Program-made: the position numbers and the translations under genes
From: Rallus limicola
Lineage: Eukaryota > Chordata > Aves > Gruiformes > Rallidae
Assembly: GCA_022605955.1 (NCBI GenBank)
Contig: JAKCOZ010000059.1
Coordinates: 1,674,001 to 1,738,000 of the forward strand
Reading direction: 5' to 3'
Length of the DNA: 64,000 nt
Part shown: positions 37,100 through 48,000 of the stretch, piece by piece
Numbering within the stretch: position 1 is the first letter of the stretch
Layout: every line of letters begins with the position of its first letter
The notes under the pieces: model-generated
Told to the model about the DNA's origin: nothing
The model's database searches: none
Seen by the model: only the letters and a program-made list of their open reading frames with translations

Positions 37100-37880
37100 C
37101 CAGCAGCACCATAGCTCCAGGGGAATCTGAAGGTGCCGAAATGCCCTGTCTGCAGCAAGGAAGCCTCGCAGCGTTCCCTGCAGCAAACGCTTCTCTCCCA
37201 TGGCCTCCTCCATCACCCACGCAGCCTGCAGTTTCAGCACCGGTGAGTGCCGTACGCTGACAATACGCGGCAGGATCTAACTGCCAGCTCCCTCTGTAGG
37301 GAAAACACGCAGAAACTCCCCAGAGAAACTGCGCAGGCTGTCCCTCCCCTCTGCGTGTGGTGAAGGGTAGCTCGGGCCATTGCCTGCCCCGCTCTGCACC
37401 CCGCAGGCAGGCGCTGGGAAGGGAGGCTGTCTGCAGGGTTTTGCCTAGGGAACACTTGACTGCTCTCTTTCGAAACCTTAGCAGGTAGCGGTAAAACACG
37501 TGGATGAATTAGGGAGACAAAATCCCCCGTCTGAAGCTTCTTCCTGGCTCTGCGTTTGCTTCCTGCGGCCTGTTCTCGAGGGAGCAGTGGGTGCCGGACG
37601 CTGCAGGAAGCGCAGCATCCCACAGCCTTACACGGGACCCACGCGTGGCCAGGAGGCACTGCTGCAGCAGGAGCGGCCTCCAGCCGTGGGAAGGCCCCGA
37701 GGGCTTGGCAGGGCCCCCCTGCAGCGAGCTGTGCAACAGCCGAGGCTCTGCTGGGGAGCTGCACGGGGCCAGGCTGGCCGGGAGCGGCACCCATCCCCGG
37801 GGTACCCGTGCTGCGCGCAGGCGGCACCGGCCGCGGCGGGCTCCCTGGGATGAAGGCGCAGCTTTAAAGCATCGCGGTGG
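37100..37880. promoter_or_regulatory. CpG-rich island upstream of CDHR1
   Basis: CpG frequency and G+C rise sharply here, most strongly at 37560-37870, against a CpG-poor AT-leaning background. It lies 1.1-1.8 kb before the CDHR1 start codon. A good splice-donor sequence CCG|GTGAGT sits at 37242-37250. It may be a promoter or a non-coding first exon of CDHR1 or of another transcript. Long open frames on both strands across it are what GC-rich DNA gives by chance. Confidence 0.6.
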
Positions 37881-38447
37881 AGAAGTACGGTTAATTTCTT
37901 AGACGTCTCTTTCATGCAGGCTGTTAATTTGAAAAGCAGAAGGCGCCATTAACACATCCTTAAAGGGCAAGTGCTTTGCCTCAGCGCCAGTTTAAACAGC
38001 TAAGCCCCTGTGTAAACACCTTGCTTGGAACCCGAGTAGTACCGCTGATAAAGTTCCTTTTAAGCAGCCGAAAGCTTTGTCTGAGTACAATTCCCAGAGT
38101 GGCTTTTTTTTTAAGCCTAGTATTTATTGGATGATACATAGCTTAAATCTGTACAAACACCTTTTATGTGCAGGAAACCAAAGCAAGCAAATAAGAAAAG
38201 CTACTTTGTTCGCTGTCTCCGTGTGATGGTGGTTAAACGCACTTCTTAGCGGGCTGGTTAAAAATTACCTGCTGAATGTAAAAGATGCTTTCAAAAATTC
38301 ATGCAGTTTAAGAATTCAACGATCGAGCTGTCTCATGAAGAGAACAATTTGACTTCGGCATTTTCAGCATCCAATTTCGTGTATTTTTTTTCTATCATAA
38401 ATGTGATCGTTTCCTTTAAAACAGCTAGAATCACATTTACTGTTTTT

Positions 38448-38459
38448 TGCTGATGTCAG
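38448..38459. promoter_or_regulatory. MARE/NRE-like site upstream of CDHR1
   Basis: TGCTGATGTCAG has the complete TGCTGA half and most of the second half of a large-MAF (C-MARE) site. It lies 482 bp before the CDHR1 ATG. Large-MAF proteins drive photoreceptor genes, so the site is a reasonable candidate, but one word match is weak evidence. Confidence 0.3.
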
Positions 38460-38831
38460 ATTTTATTCCTTCGTAGTTTCTCAAGATAAAGAGAAACCTC
38501 TTTTAGCTCTCAAAAAGAGCACTGGCTTAGAGAATTAAAGATACAGTGCAGAAAGAAAACAACTTTCCATTTTATCCTCTCTTTGGACAGCACGAATACA
38601 GTACAAACAGCAGAACCTATGAGAGTTACACTGATTCCTCCAAATCTTGTCTCAGAAATGAGTCCCACAGCTCCCTGCAAAGTAATTGGTCTAATTAGGT
38701 GGTAGGAAGGAGCTTCTTTAAATTCCTCAGAAATTAAGACGTGTCATCCGCTTAACATCTTAGCATCTGTTACTGCCTCTTGTACATTTCTCCACTACAT
38801 CAGTCTGAAGGACACTTCCCTGGACCTTTCA

Positions 38832-38900
38832 GAAACACAAAAAAAAACCCAAAAAACAAACAAACAAACAAAACCCCAAACACCGAAAAAACTAAACAAG
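38832..38900 (+). repeat. A-rich (CAAA)n tract just upstream of CDHR1 ATG
   Basis: Low-complexity A/C sequence including three to four CAAA units. It ends about 40 bp before the proposed start codon and would lie in the 5' UTR or core promoter. Confidence 0.85.
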
Positions 38901-38940
38901 CTCTTGAAACAGAGAAGAAATTAGTCCTTTCTTCAGTGGG

Positions 38941-39001
38941 ATGAAGCATGTAAGGCATTTCACCCCCTCCTTATTTCTCAATTTGGTGCACGTTTGTCTG
39001 G
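38941..39001 (+). CDS. CDHR1: CDHR1 exon 1 (signal peptide), placed by phase
   Basis: ATG at 38941 opens [20 protein letters not shown] and meets a strong donor G|GTGAGT at 39002 in phase 1, exactly the phase exon 2 needs. Joining gives a basic n-region, a hydrophobic core and a VQA^NYAPYFF cleavage context like that of the mammalian protein (ARA^NYAPYFF). It is close to exon 2 (778-bp intron). No other start nearby gives both a signal peptide and the right phase. The 5' UTR extent is unknown. Confidence 0.78.
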
Positions 39002-42000
39002 GTGAGTACTATAATCACTTTGTTAACTAAAAATATAGGAGGATATAGGCATAACCTTAAATCCTGTAGTAATCCTTACTGATGTGGTGATGTTGTTCTG
39101 AAATATTTTCCGTGGCAACCGGTCCCTGTGCAGATGTTACCCTCTGTGTTTATTTATTTGGAGTTTTGTTTCAAATGGGCTGTTTTGAATCTCTAACGGT
39201 CAGTTGTTAGAATGACAACTAATTTGCTGTTTCTTGTTTTTTCTTAACTTTGTTTGCTGTTGTCTGGCAGCAAGTAAGTAACTATTTAATTATGGCTAAT
39301 TGCTCATGCAGTAGGCATAATTTTAAGACAGAATATGCTTAGAATACTGGGTAAGGTACCGAGGCACTGGGAAAGTTTAAGACTTGTGTGTGTGGAGTAG
39401 GGGAGATTTGTACAGTCGTTACAAGCTGAAAAGATTAATTTTGCCATAAAGCTGTCTGGAACTGACTGAGATTTTCTGAGAGAGATCCTGCTACTTGATT
39501 TGTTTCTGTTCTTTTCCTTTTTTTTTTTTCTTTTCTTTTCTTTCCCTGTGTACTGTCTCTGTTTGCTGCTGTGTGAATGCTGGCACAGTGGCATGTGGAA
39601 GTAATTTTATTTAAAAAATCTGTGTACGGATATAGTTCTCAAAGTCCATTGCAGCAACTGAGTATGTTACCCACAGTATTCCCAGAACAGCTCATGTTTA
39701 CTGCGAGTCGGGTTACAAAGCCAAGTAACTGCCACCTACAAAATGCTTTTCTTTGGCTTCTGTTTTGTTTTAATTACAGTTCAGGCAAATTATGCCCCCT
39801 ATTTCTTTGATAACGGAGCCAGGAGCACAAACGGGAACATGGCACTCCTCAGCCTTTCGGAGGACACACCTGTTGGTCAGTACTAATGTTATTATGTTTA
39901 GATTGTGAAACTGGAGCTGCTCACTCTTTTGATCAGCAACGTGTATTTTGTTGTAGGTTCTTGTTATATACCCTGGTCTTTGTTTTTTGGGTTGTTTTTT
40001 TTTTCTTTCTCTCAAGCTCTTAATTTATCTCCATTTAAAATGACACGTTTGAATTGTAGCTGTAATTTAAAACATGAATTTTAGCTCCCCTTTTCTCAGT
40101 CCATCCACTGCAACAGACCACTGACCTTTGGGGTCAGAAATAAGTTTGTGGTGCTGAGGGACATATTACCACTTCTGTAAATGCTTATGAAAGAAACCCT
40201 AGTTGCTAGTAATTTTATCAGCCTTTGTTTTAAAAGCAAGCTGTACATTGAAAAGTAATAGAGGCATGATTTTCTTTAAACAGTTGTCAAATTCTTCATG
40301 TTTATGGTACAAGTGGTAGAAAATGTTTCTACCTGGAGTGAAAATTGCTTTAGATAAATAACTGATGTTTTTAAAAAAGTGTAGTTTTGTTTTATTGAAA
40401 ATTCAGAAAATGATACATTTTTCAGCTTTCAGCATTTTGAGGCAGGTCTATTTATGCTCCTTTTAACTGTGGTTGCATGAAGAAAAATTAAATAAGAATA
40501 AGAAGGTGATTTATAATCAGTGTTTTCCACGGGGGAAAGAATACTTTCCTAACATTTGAAATAATTTATGTAAAATATATTGCGGTGATGAACACCAGCT
40601 GTTCCTCAAACACCACACTGAGGTTCTGTCTGTTGCTTTTTCAGACTAAATCAGAAAAGTATTTAGCTATTGCAAATTGAGTACCAGAGCACCCATTTAT
40701 TAGCTACCTCATGCGTAGAGAGGGGTGATGTCTGTGCAGAGGGGTGTACCCAAACCCCTTCTCTCCCAGGGCTTAGGCACCTGTGGCAGGCAAGGGTGAG
40801 GGAAGGATCCAGAGGGCACAGCCTCCTCTGGAAAACCGATTATGCTGCCACCCTTGCCTTCCTACACATGACAGGAGCCACTCACTGCTTTGGGAAGCAG
40901 CTGCCTGAGATTGCTCGAAGTCTCAATTTCTGGCCCAATGCTGTTAGTGCCAGCCAAAAGCCACACCAGGGGAGGGGAGAAGGGTGCATGAGCAGTCAGT
41001 TCTTTGCCTCCTCAACCAGAGAGGAGGAGGGGGAGAAGGTGTAGAAGTGACGCATTGAGCATCAAGATGAGTGTTTAAGATGAACTTAAAAAGAGCTTGC
41101 TTATGATGCAGCAGGGATTTGCCATAAGCTTGGTCCAGCTTAAGTGGTAACCTCAGCTGAAGGCTGACAGTAATGTAGTGGCACTTGTGAAAGTCAGAGG
41201 CAGAGCAAGGAACCACAGTTTTGGCCATACTTCTGTCTGGATTCACGTGGAAACCAGACTTGGTGATCCAGACAGCTCTGCTGATTGCTGGAGTAAGATT
41301 AGCCAGGGGAACGAGCTGTTCAGTCATGTAGATAAGGCTCATAATGCCAGATAGCCACAAAATGAGACCTCTATTCTGTTTGGGGTAGTGTTTGCCAACT
41401 CCACCACTCAATCCACAGGCAGTACATATCACTTGCCTACCCATCAAACTTCCATCCCCTGGTGTGGTGCCAGCTCACAGACAGTTACAGAGCATCAGCC
41501 TCTCCTGCCACGCTGGGAGGCTCCAGCCACCTGCATGGGGTTGGGGAGCTACAGATGGCACAGAGCCGCAACACAGTCAAAAATGTCCTTCCTATCAGGA
41601 CCACAGCACCACGTGGTCTCTCAAATGGCAGCACTCCCTGCAGCAGCGAAGTGCAGCAGCAATTTTCCAGCGCTGGAACCCAGTGCATCTGATCTGGGGC
41701 TCCAGGCAAAAAAATGAGACTGTGAGTGCCTAGACAGCAGAACAGCAGTGTGAGGGATCAGAGCCTCTGTTAGCGTTCCTGTAAGTAGTAAAGAATAATG
41801 ACAAATGAGCAATGGGCTTTTGCACGTGCTTTTTTAATACTAGCAACCAGGCTAGGTACATATTGGTCCCTGAAGAGCCTATGCTTTGGCTGCAGCAGTG
41901 ATAAAGCTCAAGCTGCTCCATCTTCAGTGCTGCTATGCCTCATGCCTGTTGGCTTCAACCAGAATGTGTTTGCGTGTGTTTACATTGTCTGGCTTGTACC

Positions 42001-45000
42001 TCTAATTTGCTGTATGAATGTGCTCTAAAAGACAAGAAAGAAGCAACTTCTGGCTCAGAGCTCCAGAGGTGCCACCAAAAACATTTCTCTGAGGCAAAAT
42101 GTAAGGAAGCATTGAGTTTAGGCTTTTGCAAAGGGCCTAGAGAAGCCCTTGCAAGAGGGAGATAAGACCTTACTTTTGTGAAATCCAGCGTGGTAGCTTT
42201 GCCACGCAGCCACCAGTGCTTCTTTGGGCTAATTCTCAGAACACCTTGATGAAAAGCTGAGAGTGCAGGGTCCTGGCTTCTGAGAGCACTTTGGAGATCT
42301 CCCTTGGGACCCGGCTGCTTGAGGTTTGCTTAATGCAAACTGCTGCTACCTGCTGCCCATGTCAGCACAGCAACCCCTCAGGGATGGAGGCTCCCAGTGA
42401 GGCCATGAGCACACAGGCACTTCAGTGCTGAAGTGCAGGGCACGCATTTAGCTTCTCACAGGGCAAGAGGAACACTGTTTGCATCAGACCACGGTCAAAG
42501 CTTCATGCCAGAGCTCAGCAAGGGCTCACTCACTGCCCATGCTAAATGGCTGCTAGGCTGGCCCTTTTCAGTGGCCCCAGTGACAGGTCTCGCATCACAG
42601 AGGTGGCTGTAATCATCTTCCTCCCTCTGCCGTCATCTCCAGAAGGAATCTGGTCTCCTGTGTCACAGTGCAGTCCCAAGCATCCACAGTCCAGCAGTTG
42701 TCTTTCAGTTTGAGCAGGATGATCAGTGACCAAACAGGGGAATTAAAACTTCCATATGTTTGATTCCGGATGGCTTCACTCAGGCTTAGGTGCTCAGAAA
42801 TGGGCAGGTTGCCATTAGTTCTTCCCTGTGCTTACATAAAATTTGGAGTCATAGACACAATGCTTTTCTTGGCAGCAGCCAGTGTCTGATCTGAGCAATG
42901 CCATGGACAGTGGCTTTAATAAACCTCCAGGAATTTTACAGTCTTTGGCCCCACTGAGATTACAAGCAGTTGGCAAAGCAGTGTGTGTTAGTTATGTCCC
43001 TTGCCTACAGATGCCTGGGAATATGAAAAGTTGTGGAGCACCAAAACAAGAGGATGGATTCTCTAAGTGACTGTAAAAAGAGAAATTGCAGTGCTGCAGC
43101 TGCATAAGCACATCAAATTATTGTGCTCATACCATCTGTAGCTCGACCTTCTTTTCCCTTGTTTAATTTTGCTTACTTACAGGTAGTTGTGATCTACCAA
43201 GTTACATACACTGTGACATAAGTTATCATAAAACCAGCAAATACTGTACGTGTGTGAAAGCTTGAAAGTGTCTGCAGATTGACAGGTCCTGTTTATTGCT
43301 GCAGACCAGGAGACCCCTCGAGTAAGAAGGGCCGGAACTGCAGCCCCTTCCAGTGCCAGGTTTGAGAAGAGCAGGAAAAGCTATGAACTGAGATAGTGGT
43401 TGCAGTTGTGTAGCTGCTTGGCAGGGCAGGTGGGTGATTAGATCTTTTCAAGGAGTTGCCTGTGTACATACAAAATGTATGCGTGCTCCTAATCAAAGTC
43501 TTAAAGCATGTGTAGGATGCTATTTCAGGTTGTTTGTTTCATCTGACCTCATTAATCCCTGTAAGCCCTCATAGTGGGGACAGTGGGGCTGAGAACAGCT
43601 GCAGAGCAAGGGATTGAAGCATGCTCAGAAGGCCTAAGTTCATTACTCTCTCAAAGCCAAGCATCGTTGGTGCTCTGGAGATCTTTTCATACCTCTCATC
43701 CTTATGTTTTTCCTTTCTTTTTTCCCCATGCACCCAAGTATGCATGTACACACACACACACCCACACACCATTAAAAGCCAGTTTGCAGTGGCAATTCTT
43801 TGATCAAAGAACAGCTGCCAGCAATGCTACCTACCATTGGCTGACTGACCGCTTTGGGTCCCTCCATCCTTCAAGCCCTGTTGTTCCTACACGCTCCCAA
43901 TCTTGTTTCTTCCCACCATTCGCAGCTGGCTGTTGAGAGCCCTCTTGTCCTCATTGTTTCTTCCCTCTTTTTGTCACCTTGATCCAACTGATGCTCCCTA
44001 AACTGGTGTGAGTTCCTGCTAATGTGTCTCCTGGTCCTTCCTTCGGCACTCAGCGGTCTCACCCTGGCGCTCTGCTGTCTCTCTGCGTTCCTGTATTTCA
44101 CCTGTCTCAGACATAGTAGTTGAACCCGCAAGGGAATTTTTCTGCCCACAATTTATTTCCAGCCCTTCTTGTCACAAGAAAAATACATGACTGAAAGAAT
44201 TAACATGCTGCTTTTTAAAAGGATGATTCATTTCTGTCCAGGACAGGCACAAAAAGTTTAGCCCAAGCTGTGTCTTGGAATCTACAGACCCACCAGACCT
44301 CACGTTCAGGCAATTCCAGAAAAGCTATATTTTTTCAGGGTGCAAAAATACTCCACTTCTTGCAGACACCAATACCTGCCCCCTCGGAAAGGTAGGAGCT
44401 GCTAGAACAAAACCTAAACACAGCCTGTGTCCTGCATGGCTGCAGCAGAGCTGATGCTTCACAACATGGGGCAGCCCTGCAAAGCGGAGCCCTGCACGGA
44501 GGTGCACTGTGGACTCATAGTTGTTACAGACTTGGCTTTTAGTTTTACTCTTCTAGCAGAAGCTGCAGATACATCAGAAAATTTCTCTCATATGGCTTGT
44601 TCTTGGAGTTGCTGTGAGTGCCACAAGGACAAATTGCTGCTGCCCATGGAGTGGTGTTTTGGGGCCCGGGCTGAGTGCTTGTCACTACTCCCCCTTCTCT
44701 CCACTGCTGGTGCGTGCAGCTGTGGGGCTTGTTTTGGTGGCTGCTGTAGCAGCCGTGGCTGTTGGGAAGGAGCAGGAGCTGGCAGTGATTGTTAAAGGAG
44801 ATGCTTTTGAGGTAGTCTTGGTGTGTGGTCCACTTCTCCCAGCAGCCTGAGCTCCCCTTTGCTTGGGGTGAGCTTGGAGTGTAAAACATCTGTCTGTAAG
44901 CTTTGTGTTAACTGTCTGTCCCCTTTCCTGGGAGAGAAACGGGCCTTTGGCTGAGACAGGTGGAAAGCAGGCACATAACCCCAGGCAAGATGGTATTTGC

Positions 45001-48000
45001 TGTGACATCGGGACCAGAGATGTCCTGTCCTGGCAGCATGGCCATGGATGTTCCTGGCAGCATCTTCTTAACGGATGTCAGCTGTGGTGGCAAAAGACAA
45101 GGGGAGAACTGAGCGTGAGTCCCAAATGTGCTTGGCTTCTTTAATTTGGCAGGGAGGGGGCTTTGATTGCTGTGTGTCACACAGCAGAGAGGGAGAGCAT
45201 GTCTTCAGTGGGAGGGCAAAACCAGCCGCTGGGCACATGGACAGAGGCTGGCTGTGAATGAATTTAAGTCAGAAATGAAGTAAAATGGAGAGATGGCATC
45301 ATGGGACAGCTATTCAGCCTGACTGGCAGGAGCAAAGCCTAAATGGCTTTTAAGATGGAATAGGAAAATGGGGTGAAAGCCTGGCGTCGCTCCTGGGAAG
45401 CAGCTGTAGGAAGGAGTCATGTGCAGCTCCCCGGAACATCCCCATCCCAGGCTGCTGCACCATGCCTTAGATATTTGGAGCATCCAGCTCTTCCAATCGA
45501 GGCCCTTATGAAACATTTGCCATATCCCTGGGTAAAGACTCTTCTGTTCCCTTCCCTTTCTGAATGGGAGAGGCTGTTTGCTTGGTACTCACTGATAAGA
45601 TGTTAGCTGGCTCTGTCATTTATTTCTTTTTCAGCAAGCGGAGGCAGTTCACTGAGAGATTTTTAATAGGCATTAACACTGTGCTGAGAAGTGTTCCCAG
45701 GGTGTTAATGATATGTGTATCATAATGAGTATTGTGCAGTGCAATTACAATTCAGGCAAAATTAGGAATTACAATGAGCTAGAAAATAAATTTTGATCCA
45801 CAATCCAATTTAAAAGGCACACAAGTGTCCTGTACTATGAAAAGCTAAGAAGCATCAGTTTTAGCCAGGAAGCAAACCTTCAGGTCTAAAGATCTATGAT
45901 GTCCTTTGTTGCTTGCTTGGAAACCTCAGTGATTTCAGTCTGTGCTGCTATCAGTGTTCCTTCTCACATTTAGCAGCAAGAAAATTCCTGTTTTCCTTAG
46001 GAGAAAATGCCTAGAAAATGTAGGGGAGAAAATGGTAAGACTGGAAGAACAAGCCCAGGCTCAAATGCATCCACCTGAACTTCTGCAGTCTGTTCCCCCC
46101 CAGCACATGCCTTGCAGTCCCCGAGGAGTGATGTGCAGCTTGTGTACAGCCAGCACTGATCGTTCTGGGAAGCCCTGGTCACAGCACCCTGCATGTGCCT
46201 GGTTGTCACCTGCAGGCTCCAAGAGAGCCCAGGCACGGGTTGCGGTGTCCATCCTGTTTCTCACCTGCACCAGCAGCACTGCACCAGCAGCTGCTGCATG
46301 CACCCATGTGAGCTGGAAGCAGGCCAGACAGCGAGGGGTGGGTGAGGTGGAAGGGACATGAAAAAAAGTGGAGAAGGGCAGGAAAGCAGCTGTGCAGTAA
46401 AAGCTTCTAGTGACTGAAAACGGCTGAAGAAATGTGCTGTACTGATAATGATGTCAGTAGAGTGCTGACAGTTGATACCTGAATTCTCCATTTGGCCCTA
46501 GCTGTGATATTAAGACAAAGCTTAGACAAAGCTCTTGAAAAACAAGAATAAATGCAGTCAGTGCTGGAGCTGGAGAACCTTCAACAGTCCTGAAGTCTCT
46601 TCTGTAGACAGCTGTATCAGGAGGTAGGTGTCCTTTCAGGACACTCTTCAGCCCCAGTTTGTTCTTCTCCTTGTATGGCTTTGTACTTTTACAGTTCAGT
46701 TGTTACAGTCAGAGAAGTGTCTTACCACACTGCTCCTTGTCTTTCCCTATAATTTTTGGGGATCTCAGTTACAAATGTGTTCTTATTTGCTACTTTGTTT
46801 TGTGGGAAATGTCCAAGAAAATTGTGGAAAGTGTTTCCTTTTGTGAACCTGTTTTACACATCTAGGCTATTTGTTGGCTGGCTGAGCCAGTTTCTAACAG
46901 GGTCTGTTGTTCATGCCTCTGTGGGCCCATTGGTTTTTTGCAGTGTGAACATTGTTCTGGATAAAGTTTCCCAAATATTGCCCTGTTTGTTATCCTAAGA
47001 GAGTTTACTCGTAAGTGAGCAGAGATTCCCCATGGCTTGGCATATAATCTCTTGCTATGCAAAGATGTTTTCTAAGTACCACTGCTTGTGCCTGGATGTT
47101 GCATGTCCATTAAGCTCACTGGGCTGTTTGCTTCACACTTTGCGTGGCGAAGAATAAGCAAATGAGGGACAAAAGGCTGCATTGCCAGGCTGAGGAAACA
47201 TTGCAGAAGCTGACCTGTCAGTGCTGTGTGCAGGGCCTCAACCAAAACTCCAGCGTTAAACAGGGGCTTGTGGGTCTGGTCAGTGAAAAACTCCACAGCT
47301 ACTGCAGAGAGGGTGCGAGAAAAAGATTACGGCTTTTGAGCACAGAATTAAAACTCTCTTAAATTCAGGTCCAATGTACTTTAAATCTGGAGTCTTCTAG
47401 GTTCCCTGTAACAGTCATCTTCCTTAACTTTATGCTAACTTTCCTAGCAGGGACCCTTCCATCATATCTTTGTGTCCCACATGCAAGCAAAACTCACTCA
47501 CTCACCAGTGAGTTGTGTGGCTGCAGTAGTTCCAGTGCAGAGAATTCTGTTAGGTGTAAGGCAGAGTTACTGTTCTGACTCTCTGCAACTTGGATATCTT
47601 GGGCACAGCGGGTTGGAAGGAAACAACAGTGGTTTATGTTTAAGGCTCAGTTGATTGTTATTTGTCAAGTAGTTTAAGTTATTTGTATAAAGATACTAAT
47701 GCATAGTAGAATGACAAGATGTAAGTTTAAAAAAATAATGCTAATTAACCCTCACCATGTTTTGAAAGCGTGGGTGTTATAACTCCCCCAGGAAGTATCA
47801 CTTCGGATAAACAAAGTCAGTTCAGTGGAAAAACTGGCACCAACTTCTCAAATGTTTAAAAATAGAAATAACAATCTCTTCCCCAGCTTGTGAAAGAAAT
47901 ACATTGATGAGTTTAGAGAATTTATTCACTGGTATGAGCATGAGTGGGTGTGTTAAGTAGGGAATTTAATGAGAGGGAGCTAATGAGGGAGAGCAGAGTA

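Larger units (their letters stand above)
23600..38400. other. Intergenic interval GPR15LG - CDHR1
   Basis: About 14.8 kb without a supportable gene. It holds a T17 run (25152-25168), an imperfect hairpin (25353-25379), an A-rich tract (30124-30168), a CR1 fragment (32697-32915), an AT-rich block with a homeodomain-type palindrome (33000-33345), a short hairpin (34217-34244), a 48-bp dispersed duplication (36689/36922) and a CpG-rich island (37100-37880). The open frames here lack family similarity that I can recognise. Confidence 0.55.

Noticed and set aside
37177..37241. Possible CDHR1 exon 1 from ATGG near 37200 to the GTGAGT donor
   Set aside because: The encoded segment (MASSITHAACSFST) is not a convincing signal peptide, although the donor may serve a non-coding exon.
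37234..37827. 197-codon minus-strand open frame in the CpG island
   Set aside because: Low-complexity Ala/Pro/Arg-rich composition, as expected when GC-rich DNA lacks stop codons. Overlapping open frames occur in other phases and on the other strand.
39216..39273. Possible CDHR1 exon 1 ending at a strong GTAAGT donor (39274) and reading FVCCCLAA
   Set aside because: The phase fits, but the frame has a stop at 39213-39215 and no ATG after it, so it cannot start translation.
40944..41447. 167-codon minus-strand open frame in CDHR1 intron 2
   Set aside because: No recognisable domain, no splice context, and no retroviral or transposon motif that I could identify.
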